Assembly: GCA_963658085.1 (NCBI GenBank)
Contig: CAVKOU010000013.1
Location: 1-53,598, forward strand
Direction of reading: 5' to 3'
From: CAKRJP01 sp963658085
GTDB lineage: Bacteria; Bacillota; Clostridia; Lachnospirales; Lachnospiraceae
Length of the DNA stretch: 53,598 nt
Shown: positions 47,622 through 53,598 of the stretch, piece after piece
Layout of the letters: every line of letters begins with the position of its first letter
How positions within the stretch are numbered: the first letter of the stretch is position 1
The notes under the pieces: generated by a model
Databases searched by the model: none
What the model saw: only the letters and a program-made list of their open reading frames with translations
What the model was told of the DNA's origin: nothing
Program-made: the position numbers and the translations under genes

Positions 47622-48581
47622 GTGTTTGATTTTAATAAGCCAAATATCGAGATAACTGAAATTTCAGAAGATAAGAAATATGGAAGATTCGTTGTAGAGC
47701 CTTTGGAAAGAGGTTATGGAACAACTTTGGGAAATTCCTTAAGAAGAATCATGCTTTCATCTTTGCCTGGAGCAGCAGTAAGTTCCGTAAAGATTGATGG
47801 AGTTCTTCATGAATTTAGTTCTATTCCTGGTGTTAAGGAAGATGTTACAGAGATTGTTATGAATTTAAAGTCTCTGTCTATCAAGAATTCATCTGAGACA
47901 GATGAGCCAAAGACCGCTTACATTGAGTTTGAGGGTGAAGGTGTAGTTACAGCTGCAGACATCCAGGTAGATCCTGATATTGAGATCATCAATAAAGATC
48001 AGGTAATTGCCACATTGAATGGTGGAGCTGACAGTAAGCTTTACATGGAACTTACCATTACAAAAGGTAGAGGATATGTAAGCTCAGATAAGAATAAGAA
48101 CGAGGATATGCCAATCGCTGTTATCCCGATCGATTCTATCTACACACCGGTTGAACGTGTAAACCTTACTGTAGAGAATACTCGTGTAGGTCAGATCACA
48201 GACTATGACAAACTTACATTAGATGTTTACACGAACGGAACACTGCTTCCGGATGAGGCAGTAAGTTTAGCTGCCAAGGTTCTTAGTGAGCATCTGAAAC
48301 TCTTTATCGACCTGTCAGAAGTTGCTCAGGCAGCTGAGGTTATGATCGAGAAGGAAGACGATGAGAAGGAAAAAGTTCTGGAGATGAGCATTGACGAATT
48401 AGAGTTATCTGTTCGTTCCTTTAATTGCTTAAAGAGAGCCGGCATCAACACGGTTGAAGAGCTGACTAACAGAACTCCTGATGATATGATGAAGGTACGT
48501 AATCTTGGACGTAAGTCTTTAGAGGAAGTACTTGCTAAGCTTGAAGAGTTAGGTTTAAGCTTAAGCAGAGGTGAGGAGTAG
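47622..48581 (+). CDS. rpoA: DNA-directed RNA polymerase subunit alpha
   Basis: The alpha dimer nucleates RNA polymerase assembly and binds UP elements and activators. GTG 47622 gives MFDFNKPNIEITEISEDKKY and 319 residues; a GTG nine bases earlier lies in the ribosome site AGGAGGTGA. The N-terminal domain has RGYGTTLGNSLRRIMLSSLPG and the C-terminal domain has ELELSVRSFNCLKRAGINTV and RNLGRKSLEEVLAKL. An acidic linker (MIEKEDDEKEK) joins them. Confidence 0.97.
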   Translation: MFDFNKPNIEITEISEDKKYGRFVVEPLERGYGTTLGNSLRRIMLSSLPGAAVSSVKIDGVLHEFSSIPGVKEDVTEIVMNLKSLSIKNSSETDEPKTAYIEFEGEGVVTAADIQVDPDIEIINKDQVIATLNGGADSKLYMELTITKGRGYVSSDKNKNEDMPIAVIPIDSIYTPVERVNLTVENTRVGQITDYDKLTLDVYTNGTLLPDEAVSLAAKVLSEHLKLFIDLSEVAQAAEVMIEKEDDEKEKVLEMSIDELELSVRSFNCLKRAGINTVEELTNRTPDDMMKVRNLGRKSLEEVLAKLEELGLSLSRGEE

Positions 48582-48624
48582 ATCGAGTCTGGTCTCGAAG
48601 AACTATCACCCCCAGATGTCTGTC

Positions 48625-48676
48625 AGTAAAACCGAAGAGTATGGCAGAGCATTTGGCTAGTAAGACCGAAGAGTAT
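48625..48676 (+). repeat. Direct repeat in the rpoA-rplQ spacer
   Basis: AGTAAAACCGAAGAGTAT (48625-48642) recurs with one change at 48659-48676, a 34-base period. The 127-base spacer also has CGAG-TCTGGT-CTCG just after rpoA. Function unknown; other alpha-operon spacers here are shorter. Confidence 0.7.
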
Positions 48677-48708
48677 AACCAAGTGTTAATTATGGAGGAA
48701 ATTTTAAA

Positions 48709-49245
48709 ATGGCAAAGTATAGAAAGCTTGGAAGAACTTCCAGCCAGAGAAAAGCATTGTTAAGAAACCAGGTAACAGCATTACTGAACAATGGTAAGAT
48801 TGTTACTACAGAAGCTAAGGCAAAAGAGATCCGCAAGATCGCTGAGGGACTTATCGCACTTGCAGTAAAAGAGAAGGACAACTTCGAAGAAGTTACTGTA
48901 CAGGCTAAGGTTGCTCGTAAAGATAAAGACGGCAAGAGAGTAAAAGAAGTTGTAGATGGTAAGAAAGTTACTGTATACGATGAAGTAGAGAAGACAATCA
49001 AGAAAGATCTTCCTAGCAGACTTCACGCTCGTCGTCAGATGTTAAAAGTTCTTTATCCTGTAAAAGAGGTTCCAACCGCTCAGGCAGGAAAGAAGAAGAA
49101 TACAAAGGAAGTTGATCTTGTAGCTAAGTTATTTGATGAGATCGCTCCTAAGTACGAAGGCCGTAATGGTGGATACACAAGAATCGTTAAGATTGGACAG
49201 CGTAAAGGTGACGCTGCTATGGAAGTTCTTATTGAGCTTGTATAA
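48709..49245 (+). CDS. rplQ: Ribosomal protein L17, extended form
   Basis: L17 lies near the tunnel exit. The 178-residue protein is much longer than the ~120 of most bacteria. The core matches L17 at both ends (KYRKLGRTSSQRKALLRNQVTALL and DLVAKLFDEIAPKYEGRNGGYTRI, in parts). Two charged inserts lie around residues 58-102 (VARKDKDGKRVKEVVDGKKV) and 119-134 (VPTAQAGKKKNTKE). I recall extended L17 in related gut Clostridia, so this is probably lineage-typical. It ends the superoperon. Confidence 0.95.
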   Translation: MAKYRKLGRTSSQRKALLRNQVTALLNNGKIVTTEAKAKEIRKIAEGLIALAVKEKDNFEEVTVQAKVARKDKDGKRVKEVVDGKKVTVYDEVEKTIKKDLPSRLHARRQMLKVLYPVKEVPTAQAGKKKNTKEVDLVAKLFDEIAPKYEGRNGGYTRIVKIGQRKGDAAMEVLIELV

Positions 49246-49273
49246 TCCTTCTTGGAGATTTGATTTAAGATTT

Positions 49274-49307
49274 AAGCGCATTTTTCTGAGGAAAGATGCG
49301 CTTTTTT
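49274..49307 (+). terminator. Terminator of the S10-spc-alpha operon
   Basis: AAGCGCAT (49274-49281) pairs with ATGCGCTT (49296-49303) followed by TTTTTT. It lies 29 bases behind rplQ. Confidence 0.85.
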
Positions 49308-49336
49308 AATAAGTAATTCCGATATGATAGGTGATT

Positions 49337-50167
49337 ATGAAGATTAAAACGAAATTAATAGCATATGATTTAGATGGAACATTGCTTACATCAAAAAAAG
49401 AACTGACTTCCTACACCAAAGATGTTTTGGAGGAAGCGGCAAGCAGAGGAATTGTGATTATGCCGGCTACAGGTCGTCCGGTAACAGGAATCCCTGCACA
49501 GGTTTTGAATATTAAGGGAACTAAGTATGCCGTTACAGCTAACGGTGCCCGTGTCATGGATCTTCGAACCGACGAGGCAGTATGTGAGTGTCTCCTTCCC
49601 AGGGACACCGGTAGAAAAATATTGAAGATATTTAATGAGTATGATACCCTAAAGGAAATATATTTTCGCGGAAAGGGATATGCAAATGAAAGTGATCTGT
49701 CAAGAATTCAGGATTTTCTGTCAGATCCCCACATGGCGAAGTATATTGTAAATACCAGAATTCCTGTGAAAGATCTGTGGGAAATTTTTGAGAATGAGAT
49801 TGGTGACATGGATAAGATCCATGCGCTTATAGCTCATTTAGAAGACATTCCTAAAATTAGAAAGAGGCTTGAGGATATTCCTGATATCGAGATTACCGGA
49901 GCCTTAGGATGTAATCTGGAAGTAAATGCAAAGGGGGCAACCAAGGGAAATGCGCTTTTGAAGCTAGGAGAATCCCTTGGAATTTCCAGAGAGGAGATCA
50001 TGGCATTTGGAGATGCTTCCAACGATTATTCCATGCTGAAACTTGCAGGAACTGGAGTAGCTATGGCGAATGCTGAGGATGAGGCTAAGGCATTGGCTGA
50101 TTATGTAACCCTGTCTAACGACGAAGATGGCGTAGCCAAATTCGTGGAAGAGTATGTACTGAATTAG
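49337..50167 (+). CDS. HAD-superfamily phosphatase, Cof type
   Basis: The 276-residue protein has HAD motif I DLDGTLL with D11 and D13, a C2B cap, motif II (MPATGR), and motifs III/IV at the end (KGATKGNALLKLGESLG, FGDASNDYSMLKLAG, VAMANAEDEAK). Cof-type enzymes dephosphorylate sugar phosphates, flavin or pyridoxal phosphates; the substrate cannot be fixed here. ATG 49337 is preferred over a GTG six bases earlier since GATAGGTG then serves as ribosome site. It is 10 bases from uppP. Confidence 0.88.
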   Translation: MKIKTKLIAYDLDGTLLTSKKELTSYTKDVLEEAASRGIVIMPATGRPVTGIPAQVLNIKGTKYAVTANGARVMDLRTDEAVCECLLPRDTGRKILKIFNEYDTLKEIYFRGKGYANESDLSRIQDFLSDPHMAKYIVNTRIPVKDLWEIFENEIGDMDKIHALIAHLEDIPKIRKRLEDIPDIEITGALGCNLEVNAKGATKGNALLKLGESLGISREEIMAFGDASNDYSMLKLAGTGVAMANAEDEAKALADYVTLSNDEDGVAKFVEEYVLN

Positions 50168-50177
50168 GAGAAAAACA

Positions 50178-51005
50178 ATGTTAGATGTATTAAAAGTAAT
50201 CATTCTCGGTATTGTTGAAGGTATTACGGAGTGGCTTCCCGTCAGTAGTACAGGACATTTGATCCTGGTGGAGAATGTCTTAAAGCCTAGCTTAAGCGAC
50301 AGCTTTATGGAGATGTTTGATGTGGTAATCCAACTGGGAGCTATTATGGCGGTAGTTGTATTGTATTTCCATAAACTGAATCCATTTTCGCCTAAAAAGA
50401 CGGAAAAACAAAAGCTTCTAACCTGGCAGATGTGGATTAAAGTTGCAATAGCTTCCGTACCGGCGGCAGTGATAGGACTTTTGTTTAATGATCTTTTGGA
50501 TGAGCTGTTCTATAAGCCACTTCCGGTAGCTATCATGCTTATCGTTTATGGTATCCTATTTATTTATGTAGAAGATAAAAATAAAGGGAAAAAGCCAGTG
50601 GTACATAGTATTTCAGGACTTACAATCCAGATGCTTTTATGGATCGGATTCTTCCAGATGTTGGCGCTGATTCCCGGAACTTCCAGATCAGGTGCTACCA
50701 TCGTTGGAGCACTTCTGATCGGTGTATCAAGGGAAGTGGCTGCGGAATTTACCTTTTTCCTGGCAATTCCTGTTATGTTCGGAGCCAGCCTATTAAAACT
50801 TATTAAGTTTGGCTTTGCATTTACGGCGGCAGAATTCGGTTTTTTGATGCTAGGATGTATTGTATCCTTTGGCGTTTCCGTATTTGCTATCCGATTCCTT
50901 ATGGGATACATTAAGAAGAATGATTTTAAGATTTTTGGATATTACAGAATTGCTTTGGGTGCTTTGATCATCTTGATTTCTATTATTAAGCTGATCATTG
51001 GATAA
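50178..51005 (+). CDS. uppP: Undecaprenyl-diphosphatase UppP/BacA
   Basis: UppP regenerates undecaprenyl phosphate, the lipid carrier for peptidoglycan and other wall polymers; overexpression gives bacitracin resistance. The 275-residue membrane protein has about eight hydrophobic helices and both catalytic signatures: EGITEWLPVSSTGHL (residues ~14-28) and PGTSRSGATIVGALL. It follows the HAD gene by 10 bases with TTAGGAGAAA. Confidence 0.95.
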   Translation: MLDVLKVIILGIVEGITEWLPVSSTGHLILVENVLKPSLSDSFMEMFDVVIQLGAIMAVVVLYFHKLNPFSPKKTEKQKLLTWQMWIKVAIASVPAAVIGLLFNDLLDELFYKPLPVAIMLIVYGILFIYVEDKNKGKKPVVHSISGLTIQMLLWIGFFQMLALIPGTSRSGATIVGALLIGVSREVAAEFTFFLAIPVMFGASLLKLIKFGFAFTAAEFGFLMLGCIVSFGVSVFAIRFLMGYIKKNDFKIFGYYRIALGALIILISIIKLIIG

Positions 51006-51068
51006 AAGGCAACTATTAAATTTACATAATAAAATAGTATTTAGAGGATACTATGGGAGGAGAAAAAA

Positions 51069-51959
51069 ATGAAAATGAAAAAATTAGTAAGCGTTGTATT
51101 GGCAGCAACCTGCGTCCTGTCTTTGACTGCCTGTGGAGGAAGTTCCTCTTCTTCTGATGAGAGCACATTTTCTGAATCAAGCTCTGGTGCTAAGACGGCA
51201 AAGGTTATCGATATTGATCTTACCAATGAAGAATATGCTTTTGGTGTAGATAAGGACCAGAGTGAACTTCTTGAACAGACCAATGATTTTATTGCAAAAA
51301 TCAAAGAAGATGGAACATTGGACGAGATTTTTGATAAATATTTCGGAGACGGAGAGCCAGAGGCTATAGAGTCTGCAGAGTATGATGCATCAAAGGATCA
51401 GCTTGTAGTGGCTACAAACGCAGCTTTCGAGCCATTTGAGTATACAAAAGGTGACAGCTACTATGGAATCGATATGGAAATTGCTTCCCTCTTAGCAGAA
51501 GAGTTGGGACAGGAATTGGTAATCCAGAACATGGATTTTGATGCTGTATGCTTGTCTGTAGGACAGCACAAGTGTGATATTGCCATGGCTGGTCTTACTA
51601 TAAATGAAGAGAGAAAAGAACAGGTAACTTTTACAGATTCTTACTATGAAGCATCTCAGAAACTGATTGTTCCGAGCGATGATACAACTTTTGATGATTG
51701 CAAGGATGCAGATGAGGTTGCGGCTCTTCTTCAGAAACTTACAGCAAATGACTCCATCGGTGTACAGGCAGGAACTACTGCGCAGTACTATATCGAGGGA
51801 GACGATGACTGGGGATTTGATGGACTTACAGCTGAGTGCGTAACTTACAAAAGTGGTTCTTTAGCTGTTCAGGATATGTTGAATGGAAATATTAAGTATG
51901 TAATGATTGATGCGGCTCCTGCAAGTGCAATTACAGAAGCAATCAATGCAATGCAATAG
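51069..51959 (+). CDS. Polar amino-acid ABC transporter substrate-binding lipoprotein, apparently circularly permuted
   Basis: The 296-residue protein has a lipoprotein signal with lipobox LTAC (C22) and a Ser-rich linker. Residues 43-94 (KVIDIDLTNEEYAFGVDKDQ through DEIFDKYFGDG) match the usual C-terminal end of family-3 binding proteins. The usual N-terminal start, QLVVATNAAFEPFEY, appears only at residue 111, and the protein stops at AITEAINAMQ, where ordinary members continue into the segment found here at the front. The binding-site motifs (YYGIDMEIASLLAEELG, DIAMAGLTINEERKEQVTFTDSYYEAS in parts) are intact. Permease and ATPase genes follow, so it is the transporter's receptor. Confidence 0.9.
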   Translation: MKMKKLVSVVLAATCVLSLTACGGSSSSSDESTFSESSSGAKTAKVIDIDLTNEEYAFGVDKDQSELLEQTNDFIAKIKEDGTLDEIFDKYFGDGEPEAIESAEYDASKDQLVVATNAAFEPFEYTKGDSYYGIDMEIASLLAEELGQELVIQNMDFDAVCLSVGQHKCDIAMAGLTINEERKEQVTFTDSYYEASQKLIVPSDDTTFDDCKDADEVAALLQKLTANDSIGVQAGTTAQYYIEGDDDWGFDGLTAECVTYKSGSLAVQDMLNGNIKYVMIDAAPASAITEAINAMQ

Positions 51960-51980
51960 GAAATGGAAAGCAAGTAGATC

Positions 51981-52691
51981 ATGGGTAATTTCGGACAAAA
52001 AGTAGATAAATTTATAGAAATATTTATTCAACAGAATGGATATGTAAAGGTTCTTCAGGGACTGGAGAATACCTTAAAGATTGCGGTGGNNNNNNNNNNN
52101 NNNNNNNNNNNNNNNNNNNNNNNNNNNNNNNNNNNNNNNNNNNNNNNNNNNNNNNNNNNNNNNNNNNNNNNNNNNNNNNNNNNNNNNNNNNNNNNNNNNN
52201 NNNNNNNNNNNNNNNNNNNNNNNNNNNNNNNNNNNNNNNNNNNNNNNNNNNNNNNNNNNNNNNNNNNNNNNNNNNNNNNNNNNNNNNNNNNNNNNNNNNN
52301 NNNNNNNNNNNNNNNNNNNNNNNNNNNNNNNNNNNNNNNNNNNNNNNNNNNNNNNNNNNNNNNNNNNNNNNNNNNNNNNNNNNNNNNNNNNNNNNNNNNN
52401 NNNNNNAGTTTTACAGCAACTATGGGAATGATCATCATCCCTCAGGCGATAAAAAATATTCTTCCAACATTAGGAAATGAATTTATCTCTCTGATTAAGG
52501 AGACTTCCGTAGTGAGCTTCGTTGGTGCGGCAGATTTATATGTAGCCTTTAACTATATCGGAAGCAACAGCTATGAGTTCATGGTTCCATATTTAGTAAT
52601 GGCGCTGATTTACATTGTGCTGGTACTGATTATTTCCTTACTGATCAAACTTATGGAAAGGAGCCTGAAGAAGAGTGATAGACGTAATTAA
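51981..52691 (+). CDS. Amino-acid ABC transporter permease (interrupted by a sequence gap)
   Basis: The visible N-terminus (GYVKVLQGLENTLKIAV) and C-terminus (SFTATMGMIIIPQAIKNILPTLGNEFISLIKETSVVSFVGAADLY, in parts) are typical of His/Gln/Arg-type permeases; IPQAIKNILPTLGNEFISLIK is the EAA-like loop contacting the ATPase. About 106 codons are N. If the gap length is right, the frame is kept and the protein has 236 residues with about five membrane helices. It lies between the receptor and ATPase genes and overlaps the latter by 17 bases. Confidence 0.88.
   Translation: MGNFGQKVDKFIEIFIQQNGYVKVLQGLENTLKIAVXXXXXXXXXXXXXXXXXXXXXXXXXXXXXXXXXXXXXXXXXXXXXXXXXXXXXXXXXXXXXXXXXXXXXXXXXXXXXXXXXXXXXXXXXXXXXXXXXXXXXXXXXXSFTATMGMIIIPQAIKNILPTLGNEFISLIKETSVVSFVGAADLYVAFNYIGSNSYEFMVPYLVMALIYIVLVLIISLLIKLMERSLKKSDRRN
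52090..52406. other. Assembly gap, 317 N
   Basis: All bases are N, inside the permease gene. The size may be estimated or sequenced-masked; nothing can be said about its content. Confidence 1.
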
Positions 52692-53445
52692 TTTGAAAAA
52701 AAGCTTTGGACATACTGAGGTTTTAAAGGGCATTGATATAACCATTAATAAGGGTGATATTGTGGCAGTTATCGGACCTTCCGGTTCCGGAAAGAGTACC
52801 TTCCTTCGCTGCTTGAATTGTATGGAAGATCCCACTGGTGGAAAGATTATTTTTAACGGCGTAGATATTGCAGATATGAAGGTGGACATTAATATTCACA
52901 GACGTCATATGGGTATGGTATTTCAGCATTTTAATCTCTTTCACAATAAGACGGTATTGCAGAATATTATGCTGGCTCCGGTCTATGTCCGTTGTAAGGA
53001 TCTGAAAAATGATAAAAGGGTAAGGAAAGCGCCACTCATCAGACAGATCAAGGCGGAGGAGAGAGAACATGCCATGGAACTTCTTAAGCGTATAGGTTTG
53101 GAAGATAAGGCAGACGTATATCCATCTACTTTGTCCGGTGGTCAGAAGCAGAGAATTGCTATCGTAAGAGCCCTGGCTATGAATCCGGATGTGATCTTGT
53201 TTGACGAGCCAACTTCAGCCTTGGATCCAGAGATGGTAGGAGAGGTTCTTGAATTAATGAAGGATCTTGCAAAAGAGGGAATGACCATGGTAGTGGTTAC
53301 CCATGAGATGGGATTTGCCAGAGAAGTGGCAAATCGTGTAGTATTTATCGATGAGGGAGTCATCAAAGAGGAAAACAATCCGGAAGAATTCTTTGCGAAT
53401 CCTAAGGATCCAAGACTTAAGGAATTTTTATCTAAAGTATTATAA
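52675..53445 (+). CDS. Amino-acid ABC transporter ATP-binding protein
   Basis: The 256-residue ATPase has Walker A GPSGSGKST, Q-loop VFQHFNLF, signature LSGGQKQR, Walker B VILFDEPTSALDP and switch His in VVVTHEMGFA, the GlnQ/HisP subclass. A basic insertion (VRCKDLKNDKRVRKAPLIRQ) after the Q-loop makes it ~15 residues longer than usual. It starts at GTG 52675 and overlaps the permease by 17 bases; AAAGGAG lies upstream. It completes the three-gene transporter. Confidence 0.95.
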   Translation: MIDVINLKKSFGHTEVLKGIDITINKGDIVAVIGPSGSGKSTFLRCLNCMEDPTGGKIIFNGVDIADMKVDINIHRRHMGMVFQHFNLFHNKTVLQNIMLAPVYVRCKDLKNDKRVRKAPLIRQIKAEEREHAMELLKRIGLEDKADVYPSTLSGGQKQRIAIVRALAMNPDVILFDEPTSALDPEMVGEVLELMKDLAKEGMTMVVVTHEMGFAREVANRVVFIDEGVIKEENNPEEFFANPKDPRLKEFLSKVL

Positions 53446-53447
53446 AA

Positions 53448-53598
53448 GATGTGCGTTCGCACTAGGCTCGAGAATACCTCGCCAAGTGCTCAGAACAGAG
53501 GAAACATCTTGCTACTAAGCTCGAGAATACCTCGCTAAGTATCAAGATGTGCGTTCGCACTAGGCTCGAGAATACCTCGCCAAGTGCTCAGAACAGAG
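53448..53598 (+). repeat. Two copies of a 53-bp repeat related to the S10 array, at the window end
   Basis: The 53-base units 53448-53500 and 53546-53598 are identical and start GATGTGCGTTCGCAC, then TAGGCTCGAGAATACCTCGC, CAAGTGCTCAGAACAGAG. Between them lies a variant half-site inside CATCTTG/CAAGATG arms. The core is the same as in the 34381 array (GCTCG-GAA-TACCTCGC). It begins three bases after the ATPase stop, and the window stops exactly at a unit end. Confidence 0.9.

Noticed and set aside
52090..52406. Inference about the missing permease segment
   Set aside because: The bases are unknown; only the flanking ends support the gene call.

Overview
The window looks like a chromosomal stretch of a Gram-positive anaerobe of the class Clostridia, most probably a Lachnospiraceae-type amino-acid fermenter. 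The evidence is a T-box-controlled valS, the Firmicutes order of the S10-spc-alpha ribosomal operon with a KOW-domain gene between map and infA, an extended ribosomal protein L17, GTG/TTG starts behind strong AGGAGG sites, and a selenium-dependent D-proline reductase. I cannot name the species. A 317-base run of N shows that this is a draft assembly.

Layout. 1-3150: tRNA-Leu(CAG), mscL, two-subunit L-serine dehydratase (sdaAB, sdaAA) and a sirtuin. 3229-12360: a promoter and T-box leader, then valS, an LtaS-like sulfatase-fold enzyme, folC, a 44-residue protein, a membrane TPR protein and a methyltransferase. 12424-12992: two small unknown genes on the minus strand. 13190-14377: corrinoid adenosyltransferase and a small alarmone synthetase. 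14469-21972: a selenium block, yedF, selD (itself a selenoprotein with an in-frame TGA), selA, selB, a LysR regulator, a cysteine desulfurase-like enzyme and a small DUF3343 protein. 22096-23752 (minus strand): proline racemase and a TetR regulator. 24046-24143: tRNA-Sec. 24298-30571: the D-proline reductase cluster prdC, a stand-alone copy of the PrdA N-terminus, prdA, a small gene, prdB (in-frame TGA), prdD and prdE. 30643-31566 (minus strand): an EamA transporter. 32016-49307: the complete S10-spc-alpha superoperon from rpsJ to rplQ including secY, adk, map, infA and rpoA. 49337-53445: HAD phosphatase, uppP and a polar amino-acid ABC transporter, followed by a repeat in which the window ends.

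How it fits together. Proline racemase converts L-proline to D-proline, and the PrdA/PrdB selenoenzyme reductively opens it to 5-aminovalerate, fed with electrons through PrdC. Selenocysteine for PrdB and SelD is made by SelD-SelA and inserted by SelB with tRNA-Sec, so two selenoproteins and all dedicated decoding factors lie within about 15 kb. Serine dehydratase and the amino-acid ABC transporter fit the same amino-acid-fermenting lifestyle.

Most unusual features: (1) a 95-bp repeat in five near-perfect copies inside the S10 operon between rplW and rplB, with a related element at the window's end. Its half-sites fold into a hairpin whose arms show compensatory changes between copies; (2) an amino-acid-binding lipoprotein that appears circularly permuted; (3) structured leaders before rpsJ and rpsM; (4) a possible short minus-strand RNA upstream of the S10 operon; (5) PrdD/PrdE matching PrdA split exactly at its self-cleavage site; (6) promoters whose -10 region lies inside, or next to, an inverted repeat or terminator.
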